From Lathyrus oleraceus (taxonomy: Eukaryota; Streptophyta; Magnoliopsida; Fabales; Fabaceae), in contig NC_066582.1 in NCBI RefSeq assembly GCF_024323335.1, positions 95,511,444 through 95,575,443 of the forward strand: 64,000 nucleotides of DNA, given 5' to 3'. The position numbers were made by a program, and so were the translations under genes. Below, one piece after another: positions 12,774 to 23,617 of this stretch (position 1 is its first letter; each line of letters starts with the position of its first letter). A model generated the notes under the pieces. The model had not been told where the DNA came from. It was given only the letters and a program-made list of their open reading frames with translations, and made no database searches.

Positions 12774-13960
12774 TCAATCTTCCTCCTCTTGGCTACCACC
12801 AACGAATCCAAGGACGTCCTTCATCTCATCGTCATGGGTTGCACCACCTCCTGCACCCCCCATAAAAGCTGGTCTGCCCTCAGGCCAATTAGCATAAGCA
12901 ACATATTCCGCCTAGGAAGGAAATGTGCGGGCTTCAGGTGCAAGGAAAGTGTTCTGAATTTGTTGCTGCATAGCATCAAAGATAAATGATTGAGACCTCC
13001 TAGAGGCCTCAAAGCTCTCACAGCAATAATTAGCAAATGCCATCTGATCGAAAGCTGGAGTAGTGTGAGCTCGGGGTCTAGAGGATGAAGTCCCAGCTCC
13101 TTCGGATCTGTCCATCTGGCTTTGGCAAAACCTGTTCAGATAAGCATCATTAATAACACTAGTGATAGAGAAATGTACTTCATCCGGAATGGGAACATTT
13201 TCCCGTCGGCAAAGTCCCATAATCAGCCCCGGGTATGCAAGAACACCTTCTTTCCCACCAAACTTTGTTCCGCTTATAGCCATCTTGCGCATTTCCCCCG
13301 CAATGATTGATGCTACATCAACAGATTTGCCGATCATGATGTAATATAGTAAACACCCTACATCCAAAGGGATAGTGGTGTTGTGGCTCCTTGGCCGGAT
13401 ATTTTTCAACAGCAGCACCAAAAATGCCCTTGCCTCCAGATTTAGATTTTCTCTCTTCCATGACTTTGGGAGTCCTTGATCATTTAAGTCAAATGTCTTT
13501 CCTTCAAGCATAAGGTAGCGCTCATCGCTGGAAGATCCCAAACGTTGGCCAATTCCTTGGTACGATACTCGCACCGCTCATTCTCTCCCAAGGTGAGAGG
13601 ATTACCAAGATATGTGTTAATTGCATCTCTGCCGAAAGAAATAATCTTGCCTCTTACTCTTGTTTGGTAATTGAAAGCTACTCCCTCTTCAAGATGCAAA
13701 GCATTGGCATAAAACTCTCGCACAATGTCGTAATTGATTGCCGACTCTGGTTCACAAAGTTTTCTCCATCTTCTTCTCTTAAAATTTGATACCAAATTTC
13801 GATAAGTCCCACCCGGTGATAAGCGGATGAACCTTTCTGGTTGGATGGTTCTCTTGATTAATTTTTCAAATCTTTTTTCATGTTCATCACTTAAGAACCG
13901 TCTCAATGAACGAGAAGGACCGGAAGACATGGTTTTTGTTCTCTTAGACATCTGCAACAA
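12774..13960 (-). pseudogene. Element G second gene (env-position ORF), broken
   Basis: The minus-strand gene starts near MSKRTKTMSSGPSRSLRRF and lies after pol, the position of the env-like gene in Athila/Calypso elements. It resembles the plant retrotransposon protein family annotated as putative plant transposon protein; I see no signal peptide or membrane segment that would support a real envelope. It carries one frameshift near 13500-13545 and one premature stop at 12912-12914. The second copy (20365-21096) has CAG (Gln) where this copy has TAG, so the stop is a C-to-T change. The C-terminus seen in the other copy is acidic (GGGQEEED). Product function unknown. Confidence 0.7.
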
Positions 13961-14719
13961 AAATCAGAACAACCACACAACAAACCATAAAGGGAGTTAA
14001 CAATCACAAGCATAAAACATGAGACTGGAATTTCCCAGTTCGCGGCGCGAAGGCCCGTTCGCGGCGCGAACCCTGCGAACCAGGAAAATTCCAGGTGCCT
14101 TCTAGGGTTCCTAAGGTTTGCACCACCAAAAGTCATAATCACAATCTCTATCGTCATCCTAATCTGAATCCACTTTAGACATGCAAGGTTATTTCTAGAA
14201 TCAAATTCCAATCTTAGCAAAACCCTACTCTTACCTAAGCGAGAAACTAAAAAGGAATGGGAAGAGAACAAACATACCTTGTTGAGATTCACTTGATTCT
14301 TTGTTAACAAGTTGGGATCTGGGAGATGGAGAGGGAAATTTTTGAGTTTTGGAAGTTTTGGAAGTGGGGTTGTTGAAGAAAAGTTGCTGCTTTATGAAAA
14401 TAAGAATGGACAAAAAATAACCTAAACAGAATTTAAGTGGTTCTGCCACGCTCCGTTCGCTGGGCGAACGTTGTTCGCGGCGCGAACTGAAGCTTTCCAT
14501 TCAGTTCGCGAGGCGAAAGATGATCGCGGGGCGAAATGAAGGAATTTCTGAAAAATTAATCTGCAGTGGACAGAACTCAAGTTTCACAATAAAAGACACA
14601 ACAAAATATCATAACAGCGGAATTGAGAAAATTTAAAATGCAGACTTACAACGTTGGGTTGCCTCCCAACAAGCGCTTTGTTTAACGTCGTTTTAAGCTC
14701 GACGGTTCAATGATTCTCT
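13961..14719 (-). other. Element G spacer between pol remnant and second gene
   Basis: Non-coding spacer on the minus strand. Just after the pol remnant it carries two short hairpins: GTTGGG...CCCAAC (14653-14670) and CGTCG...CGACG (about 14686-14703), within a GGGAGGCAACCCAAC stretch that I recognise as common downstream of Athila/Calypso pol. It also holds six of the element's GC-rich palindromes (14038, 14057, 14455, 14473, 14504 and 14522). In autonomous relatives a splice acceptor for the second gene would be expected here; I cannot assign one. Confidence 0.6.
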
Positions 14720-15925
14720 TCACGATCCGGCTTTATTGAGCAACTTACCCAGGGGCTTTGTTGTCTTTAAGAGGTTCTTGATGATCCTTCGATAAAATCT
14801 GATACCACCCTTTTTCGGAACTACTTGCACCAGACTCACCCATTCACCATCGGAGATAGGACAAATCATCCCGGCCTCCAATAGTTCGACAACTTCCTTC
14901 TTTTTCAGCACTCGTATCAATTGATTCTCCTCTTTTGTGGACAAGGTATTGCTAATGATCACCGGTTTAGTACAATCATCACCAAGGAACACATACTTCA
15001 AGTGTGGCTCTAGTTTTGGCTCTTCCACTTTCTTTGTCATATCCAAGCCTTCGTTTGTCTCTTCATGATAAACAAGCTCTCCACAAGACTCTAATTCATG
15101 CAACATTCCTTCAATCTCTTTTCCTTCATTTTCGGTCGAAACTTTGTAGACTCCGATAAGAGATCTCTCTGATGGATTAGAAACATGAACCTGGTTTGCG
15201 ACCTCCACTAGTTCCTCCTTGGTGGCATCGATTCGGAAAGAATCATGCTTATCATTAGGATGCTTTTTGGCTTCAAAAAGATTGAAGGCTACCTCTTCAT
15301 CTTGCACCCTTAATTTCATTATTCCATCATCAATGTCAATCATCATTCGGGCCGTTTTCATGAACGGTCTTTCAAGAATTAGAGGAACATCACGATCCTC
15401 ATCCATGTCTACTATCACAAAATCTACCGGAAACAAGAATTTGTCCACCTTCACTAACATGTCTTGAGCAACTCCATATGGTGAAGTGGTAGACTTATCA
15501 GCTAGTTGTAAAGTCATCCTTGTAGATTTGATCTCAACATTTCCCAATCTTTTGACAATGGATAGGGGAATTAAATTGATGCTAGATCCCAAGTCAATCA
15601 AACCGTTACCAATGTAAGTGCTTCCAATGGTTACCGGTAAAACGATTCGACCCGGATCGGATTCCTTCCTTGGGAGAGTCTTTTGAATGATGGCACTAAA
15701 ACGTGCATCGAGCAAGATTGTCTCGTCTTCCACATGTTTCCTTTTCTTTCTGAGAATGTCCTTCATAAATTTTGCATACCGTGGCATTTGCTCTAATGCA
15801 TCGGCAAATGGAATATTGATTTGAAGTTGTTTGAATATGTCCATGAACCGTGCATAATGTCTAGCACTGTCCTTCTTCGATGGTGCATGCGGATACGGTA
15901 GATGTTGAACTGGAATGACACTCAC
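14720..15925 (-). pseudogene. Element G protease and RT remnant (internally deleted pol)
   Basis: This 401-codon minus-strand frame contains the aspartic protease, with the active-site IDLGSS at residues 110-115 and the downstream ERPFMKTA block. It then continues through a linker to the very start of RT (VVPKKGGI, about residues 367-374). The next residues, RFYRRIIKNLLKTTKPL, belong to the end of the RT/thumb region. The RT fingers and palm with the catalytic YxDD motif have therefore been deleted in frame, and RNase H and integrase are absent. Normal pol would be more than 1000 residues longer. The frame was once joined to gag; it is now separated by a shift in an A-rich tract near 15940. 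Confidence 0.85.
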
Positions 15926-17538
15926 TCCTTTGTCTTTTTTTTCTTCTTTCTTGGTTCGATTTCCTTCTTCATTTCCGCTTCACACTGTTGTTCTGCTATC
16001 AAATGCTGGTTCTGCTGTTTTCGCGACGCGAACTGAGCAGTTCCTGCCACTTTCTCCTTTTCACAATCCACACCCTCATTTTCATATACAATACCCATCT
16101 CATTCTCTACTGTAATCTCTTCACTTTTTCCACTGGTCAACTCTCTACCGCTTCTAGTAAAAATTGCTTTACAATGCTCCTTTGGATTAGTTTGAGTGTT
16201 AGCGGAAAAAGAGGATCCCGCAGTTTGTTCCGACAATTGTTTCGCAAGTTGACCTACTTGGTTTTCCAAATTCTTGATTGCTGCCTCGTTGCTCTTCTGA
16301 TTTGCCATGGAGGCTTGCATGAATTATTGGAGAGTGTCTTCTAGCTTTGGATTTCCTCCTTGCGATTGTTGTCCTTGAGAATTTGGGTGTTGATAAGGAC
16401 TTTGCTGCTGAAAATTTTGGTTGTTGAACCTTGATGGTTGATAACCTTGATTGTTCCTTTGATAGCCTTGATTTTGATTGTTCACATAACTCACTTCTTC
16501 TAGTGGAAGGCAAAAATCGGTTGGATGATCTCCTTGACATAATTCGCAACATGCTACTTGATGTTGAACTTGAGACCCTTGATTTTCCTTCATTTGTTGT
16601 GGAAGCTTGGCCATTTGTTGAGTAAGCAACTCCACTTGTTGAGAAAGTAGCTTGTTTTGAGCAAGAATGGCATCATTGGTATTTAACTCAAGAACTCCCG
16701 GTTTGCGTTGTGAAGGACTACGGTCATGTTGACTTTGACGATCATTGAGTGCCATCCGGTCAATAATGACTTTTGCTTCTTCCGCATTCTTTGACATAAG
16801 AGAGCCACCCACGGTAGCATCCAAAAGTGTTCTGTGAGGTGATTGGAGACCATTTAGAAAAATATGGATTTGAGTGAGCTCATCAAAACCATGACCCTTG
16901 CATTTTCTCAACATTGACTTGAATCTTTCCCAAGCCTCATTTAGAGACTCGTTGCTTCCTTGAGTGAATACCGCAATAGCTGTTTTGGCTTCCATGAATC
17001 GGGATTGAGGGAAATATCTTTCTAAGAACTTTTCTTCTAGCAAATTCCGATCCGTCATCACTCTTGGTGCTTGATCAAGGTACCACTCTTTTGCCTTTCC
17101 CACTAAGGAGTGTGGGAACATCCTCTTGAATAATGCCTCTTCACCCGTTTCATCAATTCCCGTAGAACCCGCAATCTCATAGAATTTGATGAGATGGGTA
17201 TACGGATCTTCATGGTCCATTCCGTTGAATGGATTTGCATAGAGAAGTTGGAGGATTTCGGTCTTCATTTCCGTATTCCTTCCTCCACGAGCAAATTGAG
17301 CATTCCTTCTTGGACTATTAGCGGATATTTCGGTAGGAGTGTCATCCGCCATGTTTCCGTCACAAGCCTCTACAACCACTTCTTCGATTTGAACAAGTGC
17401 GGAAGTAGATGCTTCTTCTCTCCGGTTCCTCTCTTCGGCTAGTTTCCTTCTTCTTCGTGTTTTGCTATTGAGCTTTCGAAGTGTTCTTTCAATTTCGGGA
17501 TCGAATTGAAATTGCTCCTCGGTAGCTTTTCCTCGCAT
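15922..17538 (-). pseudogene. Element G gag, one stop codon
   Basis: Gag nucleocapsid-type protein of an Athila-like element. The minus strand is open from an ATG at 17538 to a TAA at 16324-16326 (404 codons) and stays open in the same frame to 15922. It has the retrotransposon gag domain around FPHSLVGKAKEWYLD and ERYFPQSRFMEAK, a Gln/Asn-rich linker, and an atypical zinc knuckle CELCQGDHPTDFC (Cys-X2-Cys-X3-His-X4-Cys). The TAA lies where related proteins have a glutamine followed by FMQAS, so a CAA-to-TAA change is likely. A run of eight A near 15940 probably caused the later frameshift into protease. An arginine-rich N-terminal stretch (RRRRKLAEERNRRE) may bind RNA. Confidence 0.85.
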
Positions 17539-17640
17539 GCACTAGAATCTACAAAACTAACAAACCAAGTGAAACACAAGAGTGATAGTAAGTACAAAAC
17601 TTAAAACAATGAATTATTGCAATGCTTGTAATATCGAACA

Positions 17641-17662
17641 CCAATCCTCGGCAACGGCGCCA
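17641..17662 (-). promoter_or_regulatory. Primer-binding site, element G (tRNA-Asp type)
   Basis: The minus strand reads TGGCGCCGTTGCCGAGGATT three bases after the LTR end. TGGCGCCGTTGCCG matches the 3' end complement of plant tRNA-Asp, the usual primer of Athila elements. This fixes 17666-18847 as the 5' LTR. Confidence 0.85.
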
Positions 17663-17665
17663 ATT

Positions 17666-18847
17666 TGTTGAAAATTATATTTTCGGCAAATATTTTAATA
17701 TCGTATCCACAAAGATTGGTTGTTATTACCGCCGTTCTATAATCCAAATTATTATAAGTTTAGAAAGTAACCAAGTTGTTTTGTTTGAAAAGTTTTCTTT
17801 TGAGTAAAATGTCTCTAAAACAATAAAATAGTTTTAATCAAATGTAAAAGGCTTGACAAGATTGGAGTTCACTATTCAAATGCTTATGATTCCTTATGAC
17901 AACTATATAGATTCAAGATTATTGATGATGTTCAAGTATTCTCTCAATGTCATTTATGTCTAAATGATATTGTGATATTCACTATATTAATCTTTAGACG
18001 ATTTCTCCACCTAAATATCAATATAGCAATCTTTAATGATTGATACAAAAGAAGAGTAGTGAATAAATCTATTTCTACAACTTATTCACTACTTGAAAAT
18101 ATATTTTATATCAAGACTTAAATAATCTCTTTCAACAACTACTCAAATCTCATATTCAACTTAGGGCAAAAATATCATTCAATACATCAACAATCTTTTA
18201 TCATATATAAGAGTCAAATGAAATACATAAACAAATAGGAATAGCTACTACCTCCAATCTTGACAAAATGGGGTTTAGCTCCTCATCATCATTTTGGAAA
18301 GCAAAAGGAAATGATAAGAAATCTGTTTTTCTCCCTTACAAAATATCAAACTATGAATGAATGAATGAACAATTTCCATTTTGTTTTCTAAAAGGGTTGA
18401 CCTTTCCTAAAATGCTCATTTTCATCTAAAGCTGAAAAGCCCCCTAAAACAGATACAGAAATGGCAAAACACAGCTGGCCTTGAAAACAGCACACTTGGC
18501 CAAAACAGCTTGCTGGATTCGCAAGGTTCGCGGCGCGAACTGAAGCTACTTCAGCTTCCTTGCTTTGCAAGCTTCATCCAAAGATTCTTCCCAATGTTAA
18601 TCTTCAAAAATAGGCCTCCAAATTGCATTCAACACTTCTTCCAAATTATGATTATGCATTTCGAATCTCTCTTGTCCAAAAATTCTACAAAACTAACAAA
18701 TATGTGAAATAACTACTCAAAACAACATAAATTAAACCTAATTGCATTTATACAAAATAATGAGAATAAAAGTATGTAATTACATCAAAAATTGGTAAAA
18801 GGGACCAATAAAAATATATAAAAAGTAGTACTAATTGGTCCCTAACA
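17666..18847 (-). mobile_element. Element G, 5' LTR
   Basis: 1182-bp LTR with the same ends as the copy at 10073-11255. It is followed (minus strand) by the primer-binding site. It is unusual in being directly preceded by a polypurine tract and about 2.2 kb of element 3' sequence, so it also looks like a 3' LTR of an upstream partial copy. It holds one GC-rich palindrome at 18536-18550. Confidence 0.9.
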
Positions 18848-21108
18848 ACTCTCCCCAACTTAGCATTTTGTTTGTCCCTAAACAAAAGTTTCCACTATCA
18901 CAACCAAAGCAATGACACAAAAGATTGAAACAAGGATTAACCAAAGATATTCAAATGGTTCAAAAGTGTTAGGCACTTTCTCAATCCACCTATCTCAATT
19001 CTAGACAAAACATGAATAAGAGCAATGGTTGGGTGCAAAAATCATACCAAGGAATTCAAAGCCATGTATGTCAAAATTGAATCAAACTTACACACACATC
19101 ATAGTAATGATGAATAACATGAAGGTTGACTTTCACTCATCCAAGCAATTAAATCAACAACAACTCAAATCATGTGGTCATCAAAACAAATACCAAATAA
19201 TGTGAAAAATGAGAATCAAGAGGTCTTTCAAGGGTTGTAATGTGGCTTGGGTTACAAGAAAGGATATGATCAAGAGAATTTAAACAAAATTTCCTATCTT
19301 AAGGGAGCATTCCCAAACATTCAACTCTACATAATTTCCATTTCTTTGATCCCCGTCTTTTTTCTTTTCTTTTTCTTTTCACATCCACACAACCATGAGC
19401 CTTTTCTTTGTTTTTTTCTTTCTTTTCTTTTTCTTTGCTCTATGGTTTCAAGGGTGATTTCTTTTTCTTGTTTCTTTTCATATTTTCACCCTTTCATAAA
19501 AACTCACTTCTCCAAGTTTCTAATCAACTCTTTTTACTTTACTCTCCTCAACTTTAGATTCCAATACCAAATTTATTCAATAATGCTCCCTACTTAGACA
19601 TAAGCAAAAGGCAAAATTTGCAAACAACTCGGTTTGAGGGTTCAATTGACACGAAAGAAATTAGGATTCATTTATTCACAAATTTTTTAATTGATTTTAC
19701 ACTTATCAATCAAATGAATCCTAAAGTAAGCTCAAAGGGGGTTAACTACGGATTACTCCTCACAAAGTTCGTTGATTTAAAACTTTTTGGTCAAGTGGTT
19801 TTTCTCAACAAACAATGCCTCTATCATTTTCAAAGTTTTCACACAAAAATAGATTGATGCATGATTTAGCATGATAAGAATGAGTTGAAATAATGCTCGG
19901 TTTCCCGCATTTTAGTGTACAATGGAAATCCTCCTCACAATTGGTTAAGTCCTATTTTGATTCAAAAATGACATGTATTTCAATGAATTTATGATATGGA
20001 ATTTGTACACACCATCAAACTACTCATGTTAAGTCTAGAAAGCGATAAAGTGTACCTTGAAATGCCGACACTAATTCTTATCATCACCACTCGAAGTGTC
20101 CTATGCTTCTTTCTTTGCGAACATTTCTTGGTTGCTTTAAGCTTGACTTAAGAGTAAGAACAATTAAACAAAAAATGTTGGCAAACCAAATTCATTGTAA
20201 CACATTTAAATCTCACAGAGTATTCATGCAATTAACAAAACAAACTAAGAAACCAAAGTTTTGGTGAACTAGAGCCACCCAAAAGTACAATCAAAATTTT
20301 ACAAAAGCAATAATAATACAAAGAAAACTCAAAATAAAAACAAACTCTAAAATTCACAAACTCCTCAATCTTCCTCCTCTTGGCCACCACCAACAGATCC
20401 AAGGACGTCCTCCATCTCATCGTCATGGGTTGCACCACCTCCTGCACCCCTCATAAAAGTTGGCCTGCCCTTAGGCCAATTAGCATAAGCAACATATTCC
20501 GCCTGGGAAGGAAATGTGCGGGCTTCAGGTGCAAGGAAAGTGTTCTGAAATTGTTGCTGCATAGCATCAAAGATAAATGATTGAGACCTCCTAGAGGCCT
20601 CAAAGCTCTCACAACAATTATTAGCAAATGCCATCTGATCGAAAGCTGGAGTAGTGCGAGCTCGGGGTCTAGAGGACGAAGTCCCAGCTCCTTCGGCTCT
20701 GTCCATCTGGCTTTGGCAAAACCTGTTCAGATAAGCATCATTAATAACACTAGTGATAGAGAAATGTACTTCATCCGGAATGGGAACATTTTCCCGTCGG
20801 CAAAGTCCCATAATCAGCCCCGGGTATGCAAGAACATCTGCTTTCCCACCAAACTTTATTCCGCTTATAGCCATCTTGCGCATTTCCCTCGCAATGATTA
20901 ATGCTACATCAACAGATTTTCCGATCATGATGTAATACAGTAAACACCCTACATCCAAAGGGATAGTGGTGTTGTGGCTCCTTGGCCGGATATTGTTCAA
21001 CAACAGCACCAAAAATGCCCTTGCCTCTAGATTTAGAGTTTCTCTCTTCCATGACTTTGGGAGTCCTTGATCATTTAAGTCAAATGTCTTTCCTTTGGGA
21101 GTCCTTGA
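18848..21108 (-). mobile_element. Partial second copy of element G 3' end
   Basis: This block matches 11256-13504: polypurine tract, 3' untranslated region and the C-terminal part of the second gene. Homology to G stops at about 21096. Between there and Ogre sequence at 21109 is a short filler that repeats GGGAGTCCTTGA, also found just inside G at 21058. The arrangement is what recombination between two LTRs, or a truncated tandem copy, would leave. Confidence 0.8.
20365..21096 (-). pseudogene. Element G second gene, C-terminal copy
   Basis: The C-terminal two thirds of the second gene remain open on the minus strand up to the stop at 20365. It includes PRSHNTTIPLDVGCLLYYIM, the DEVHFSITSVINDAYLNRF region and the acidic tail GSVGGGQEEED. 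It is better preserved than the copy at 12774-13960 because it lacks that copy's premature stop. The N-terminus is missing because the block is truncated at 21096. Confidence 0.75.
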
Positions 21109-22582
21109 CCATTTTGGATATCAACCAAGTGGTATGATTTAACATATATTGACGCAGACGCTTAGCAGCCCAAGCCAATGCGCAACAAGTCTTCTCAAGC
21201 ATAGAATACCGAGTCTCACAGTCAGTGAATTTCTTACTGAGGTAGTAAATAGCATACTCTTTCTTTCCAGTTTCATCTTTCTGACCTAGAACACAAACCA
21301 TACTCTCTTCAAGCACAGTCAAATACATGATCAATGGTCTTCCCTCAACAAGCAGAGACAGAATCGGAGGTTCAAGCAAATACTCTTTGATACTGTCAAA
21401 AGATTTCTGACAATCTTCGGTCCAATCACAAGACTGATCTTTCCGAAGAAGCTTGAATATAGGCGCACATGTGGCAGTCTTGTGTGAAATGAATCTTGAG
21501 ATATAATTCAAGCGGCCGAGAAAACCTCGAACTTGCTTCTTAGTCTTGGGCGCAGGCATCTCTTGTATTGCTTTGACCTTGGCAGGATCAACTTCAATAC
21601 CCTTCTCACTAACAATAAAGCCTAACAACTTACCAGAACGAACACCAAATGTACACTTATTGGGATTCAAACGGAGTTTGTACTTTCTCAAACGCTGAAA
21701 TAACTTCAACAAATGCTCAACATGTTCCTCTTCATCAATGGATTTAGCAACCATATCATCAACATAGACTTTGATCTCTTTATGCATCATATCATGAAAA
21801 AGAGTAGTCATTGCTCTCTGGTAAGTTTCACTAGCATTCTTTAAACCGAAAGGCATCACTCTATAACATAATGTTCCATAGGGTGTAATCAATATGGTCT
21901 TCTCCATATCCTCGAGTGCCATCTTGATCTGATTATATCCGGAAAATCTGTCCATAAACGAAAAGACTTTGAATTTAGCTGTATTGTCTACCAACATATC
22001 AATGTATGGCAAAGGGAAATCATCTTTCGGACTGGCTTTATTCAAATCTCTATAATCAACACACATACAAAGTTTTCCATCCTTCTTCAGAACAAGCACA
22101 ATGTTGGCCACCCACTGCGGATTCTCAGCAATAACAAGGAAACCGACATCAATCTACTTTTGCACTTCTTCTTTGATCTTCACTGCCATGTCAGGATGAG
22201 TTCTCCTCAACTTCTAATTGACTAGCGGGCATTCTGGCTTCAACGGAAATCTATGCTCCATAATCTCAGAATCTAAACCAGACATGTCTTGATAGGACCA
22301 AGCAAACACATCTGAGTACTCTCGGAGAAGATCAATCAACCCCTTCTTGACTTCTGGACAGAGTCGAGACCCAACCTTGACTTCCTTCACATCATCTTTG
22401 GAACCCAAGTTGACTAACTCAATCTGCTCTTCGAATGACTGAATGGCTTTTTCCTCATGCTCAAGTAGACGAGACAATTCATCAGACACTTCTTCATCAC
22501 TTTCGTCCTCGGCCTCAAACACAGGGAATTTAAAATTTGGTGAAGGAGCAGGATCATTGTATTTAATGGGTTTAGAAACCAA
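21109..22582 (-). pseudogene. Ogre A reverse transcriptase and start of RNase H
   Basis: The minus strand encodes the start of the second Ogre coding block (VSKPIKYNDPAPSPNFKFP, acidic EDESDEE), then RT with CVDYRDLNKASPKDDFPLP, SFMDRFSGYNQ (catalytic Asp) and the intact catalytic YVDDM. It then runs through the thumb and the first part of RNase H to LISKM, where it is cut at 21109 by element G. Two TAG stops interrupt it (near 22214-22216 and 22154), both where related Ogre proteins have glutamine. The rest of RNase H, the second (archaeal-type) RNase H and the integrase core are lost between here and 10072. Confidence 0.88.
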
Positions 22583-22839
22583 CCTGCATAATGATTTGAT
22601 GTTTTGATTTTAGAGAAGTGAATTGTGACCAAATATTATGCAGATGGACAAATGTATTTATTTATTTATGTTTTTTGTGATTACCATTTTTCAGAATAAA
22701 ACAAAAAGTAAAAATAAAACATCATTGATGTGGATGAATGGAGTTATATTTTATTGATGATCAAATTTGAAAATGCCCAAACAATGTTCACTTCTCCCTT
22801 AGGCATATGATAAGGATTTTTAAAAATAGATAAAAGCAA
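22583..22839 (-). other. Probable Ogre A intron between gag-pro and RT
   Basis: AT-rich, stop-filled spacer between the gag-pro stop (22840) and the RT block. The minus strand ends ATTATGCAG just before GTTGGTTTCTAAACCC, a good 3' splice site in the place where Ogre elements are known to be spliced to join gag-pro with RT. A matching donor is not certain. Confidence 0.5.
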
Positions 22840-23404
22840 TTACTTAGACCGATGCATAATAATAGGAATATCAATAGCAGTCCAATTGTTGCAAGCTTTT
22901 CCATGCGTCACAAAATTGGTGCAATCTTCATTTTCATCACCCTCGATCACAGCAACTAAGTGTTGTTCATTACCATGAATGAACCCTCCACTACGGGAAC
23001 TGGGTTGCGCATCTTCAGCTCTAATCATAGACGAACCTTATTGGAAACCCAAACCGGCCCTGCTCTTGTTATCGGCGACCTCTACCATCTGGCCCCACTG
23101 ATTAGAATTACCATCTTCGATAATCTTTTGCGTATCTTTGAATGAGGACATAGGTGCCCCAACTCTCTTTTCCTATGCAATAGATAAGGCTTGGAATGGA
23201 GTTCCAATCTCATCCTTAGCTTCTACATAAGAGAAAGATGACAGGTGGCTTACCAACAAAGCCTTCTCTCCACAGATGATAACAAGCTTACCATTCTTTA
23301 GAAACTTCAACTTCTGATGCAAAGTTGGTGTAACGGCTCCTGCCTCATGTATCCATGGTCTTCCTAATAAGCAGCTATAGGCCGGGTGGATATCCATTAC
23401 TTGG
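22840..23404 (-). pseudogene. Ogre A protease and C-terminal gag-pro segment
   Basis: The minus-strand frame begins at the B insertion point with MDIHPAYSCLLGRPWIHEAG, the conserved C-terminal block of Ogre protease, and runs to a stop at 22840. The tail SGGFIHGNEQ...CNNWTAIDIP matches the end of gag-pro in element B. Two in-frame stops occur (TAG near 23170, TAA near 23039). The N-terminal part of the same protease lies on the other side of element B at 43236-43398. Confidence 0.85.
23400..23404. repeat. Target-site duplication of element B, left
   Basis: CTTGG directly before the B LTR start. The same five bases follow the other LTR at 43236-43240. This is a perfect 5-bp duplication, as expected for an LTR retrotransposon insertion, and shows that B is bounded by its original ends. 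Confidence 0.92.
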
Positions 23405-23617
23405 TGTAACACCCCAAAATTTGCCCTCGTCATTCATGCATTCATTTAGCATTTCATATTGCATTTCATCATGTCAATCAGAATTAGATCCAAAAAAAAA
23501 TAATAATAATAATAAAAAAAAAATTTAATTAATTAAATAATTAAATAAATAAAATATAATAAAAAAAATTTGGACTTTGGTCTCTCTCATTTAAGCCCAC
23601 AAAACCATGAAATTCAG

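Larger units (their letters stand above)
10073..21108 (-). mobile_element. Element G: Athila-type Ty3/gypsy element with an extra 3' segment
   Basis: On the minus strand the order is: a partial copy of the 3' end of an element (21108-18848), LTR (18847-17666), primer-binding site, gag, protease, a remnant of RT, an env-position second gene, 3' untranslated region, polypurine tract and LTR (11255-10073). Athila affinity rests on the tRNA-Asp-type primer-binding site, the DLG-type protease, the GERPFMKTA-like ending of protease (seen as ERPFMKTA) and a second gene after pol. The two LTRs differ at about a dozen positions by eye, roughly 1%. The element sits inside Ogre A pol. Its left edge is a clean LTR end next to GTCTA (10068-10072), but its right edge is not an LTR end, so no matching target-site duplication remains. 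Confidence 0.85.

Noticed and set aside
12774..13960. A true envelope gene
   Set aside because: The position matches env-like genes of Athila elements, but I see no signal peptide, cleavage site or membrane segment, so I describe it only as the second gene.
18848..21108. Reading the 3.4-kb duplicated blocks 10073-13504 and 17666-21096 as the LTRs of G
   Set aside because: Polypurine tracts at 11256 and 18848 and the primer site at 17641 show the LTR is only 1.18 kb; the rest of the duplicated block is element 3' sequence.
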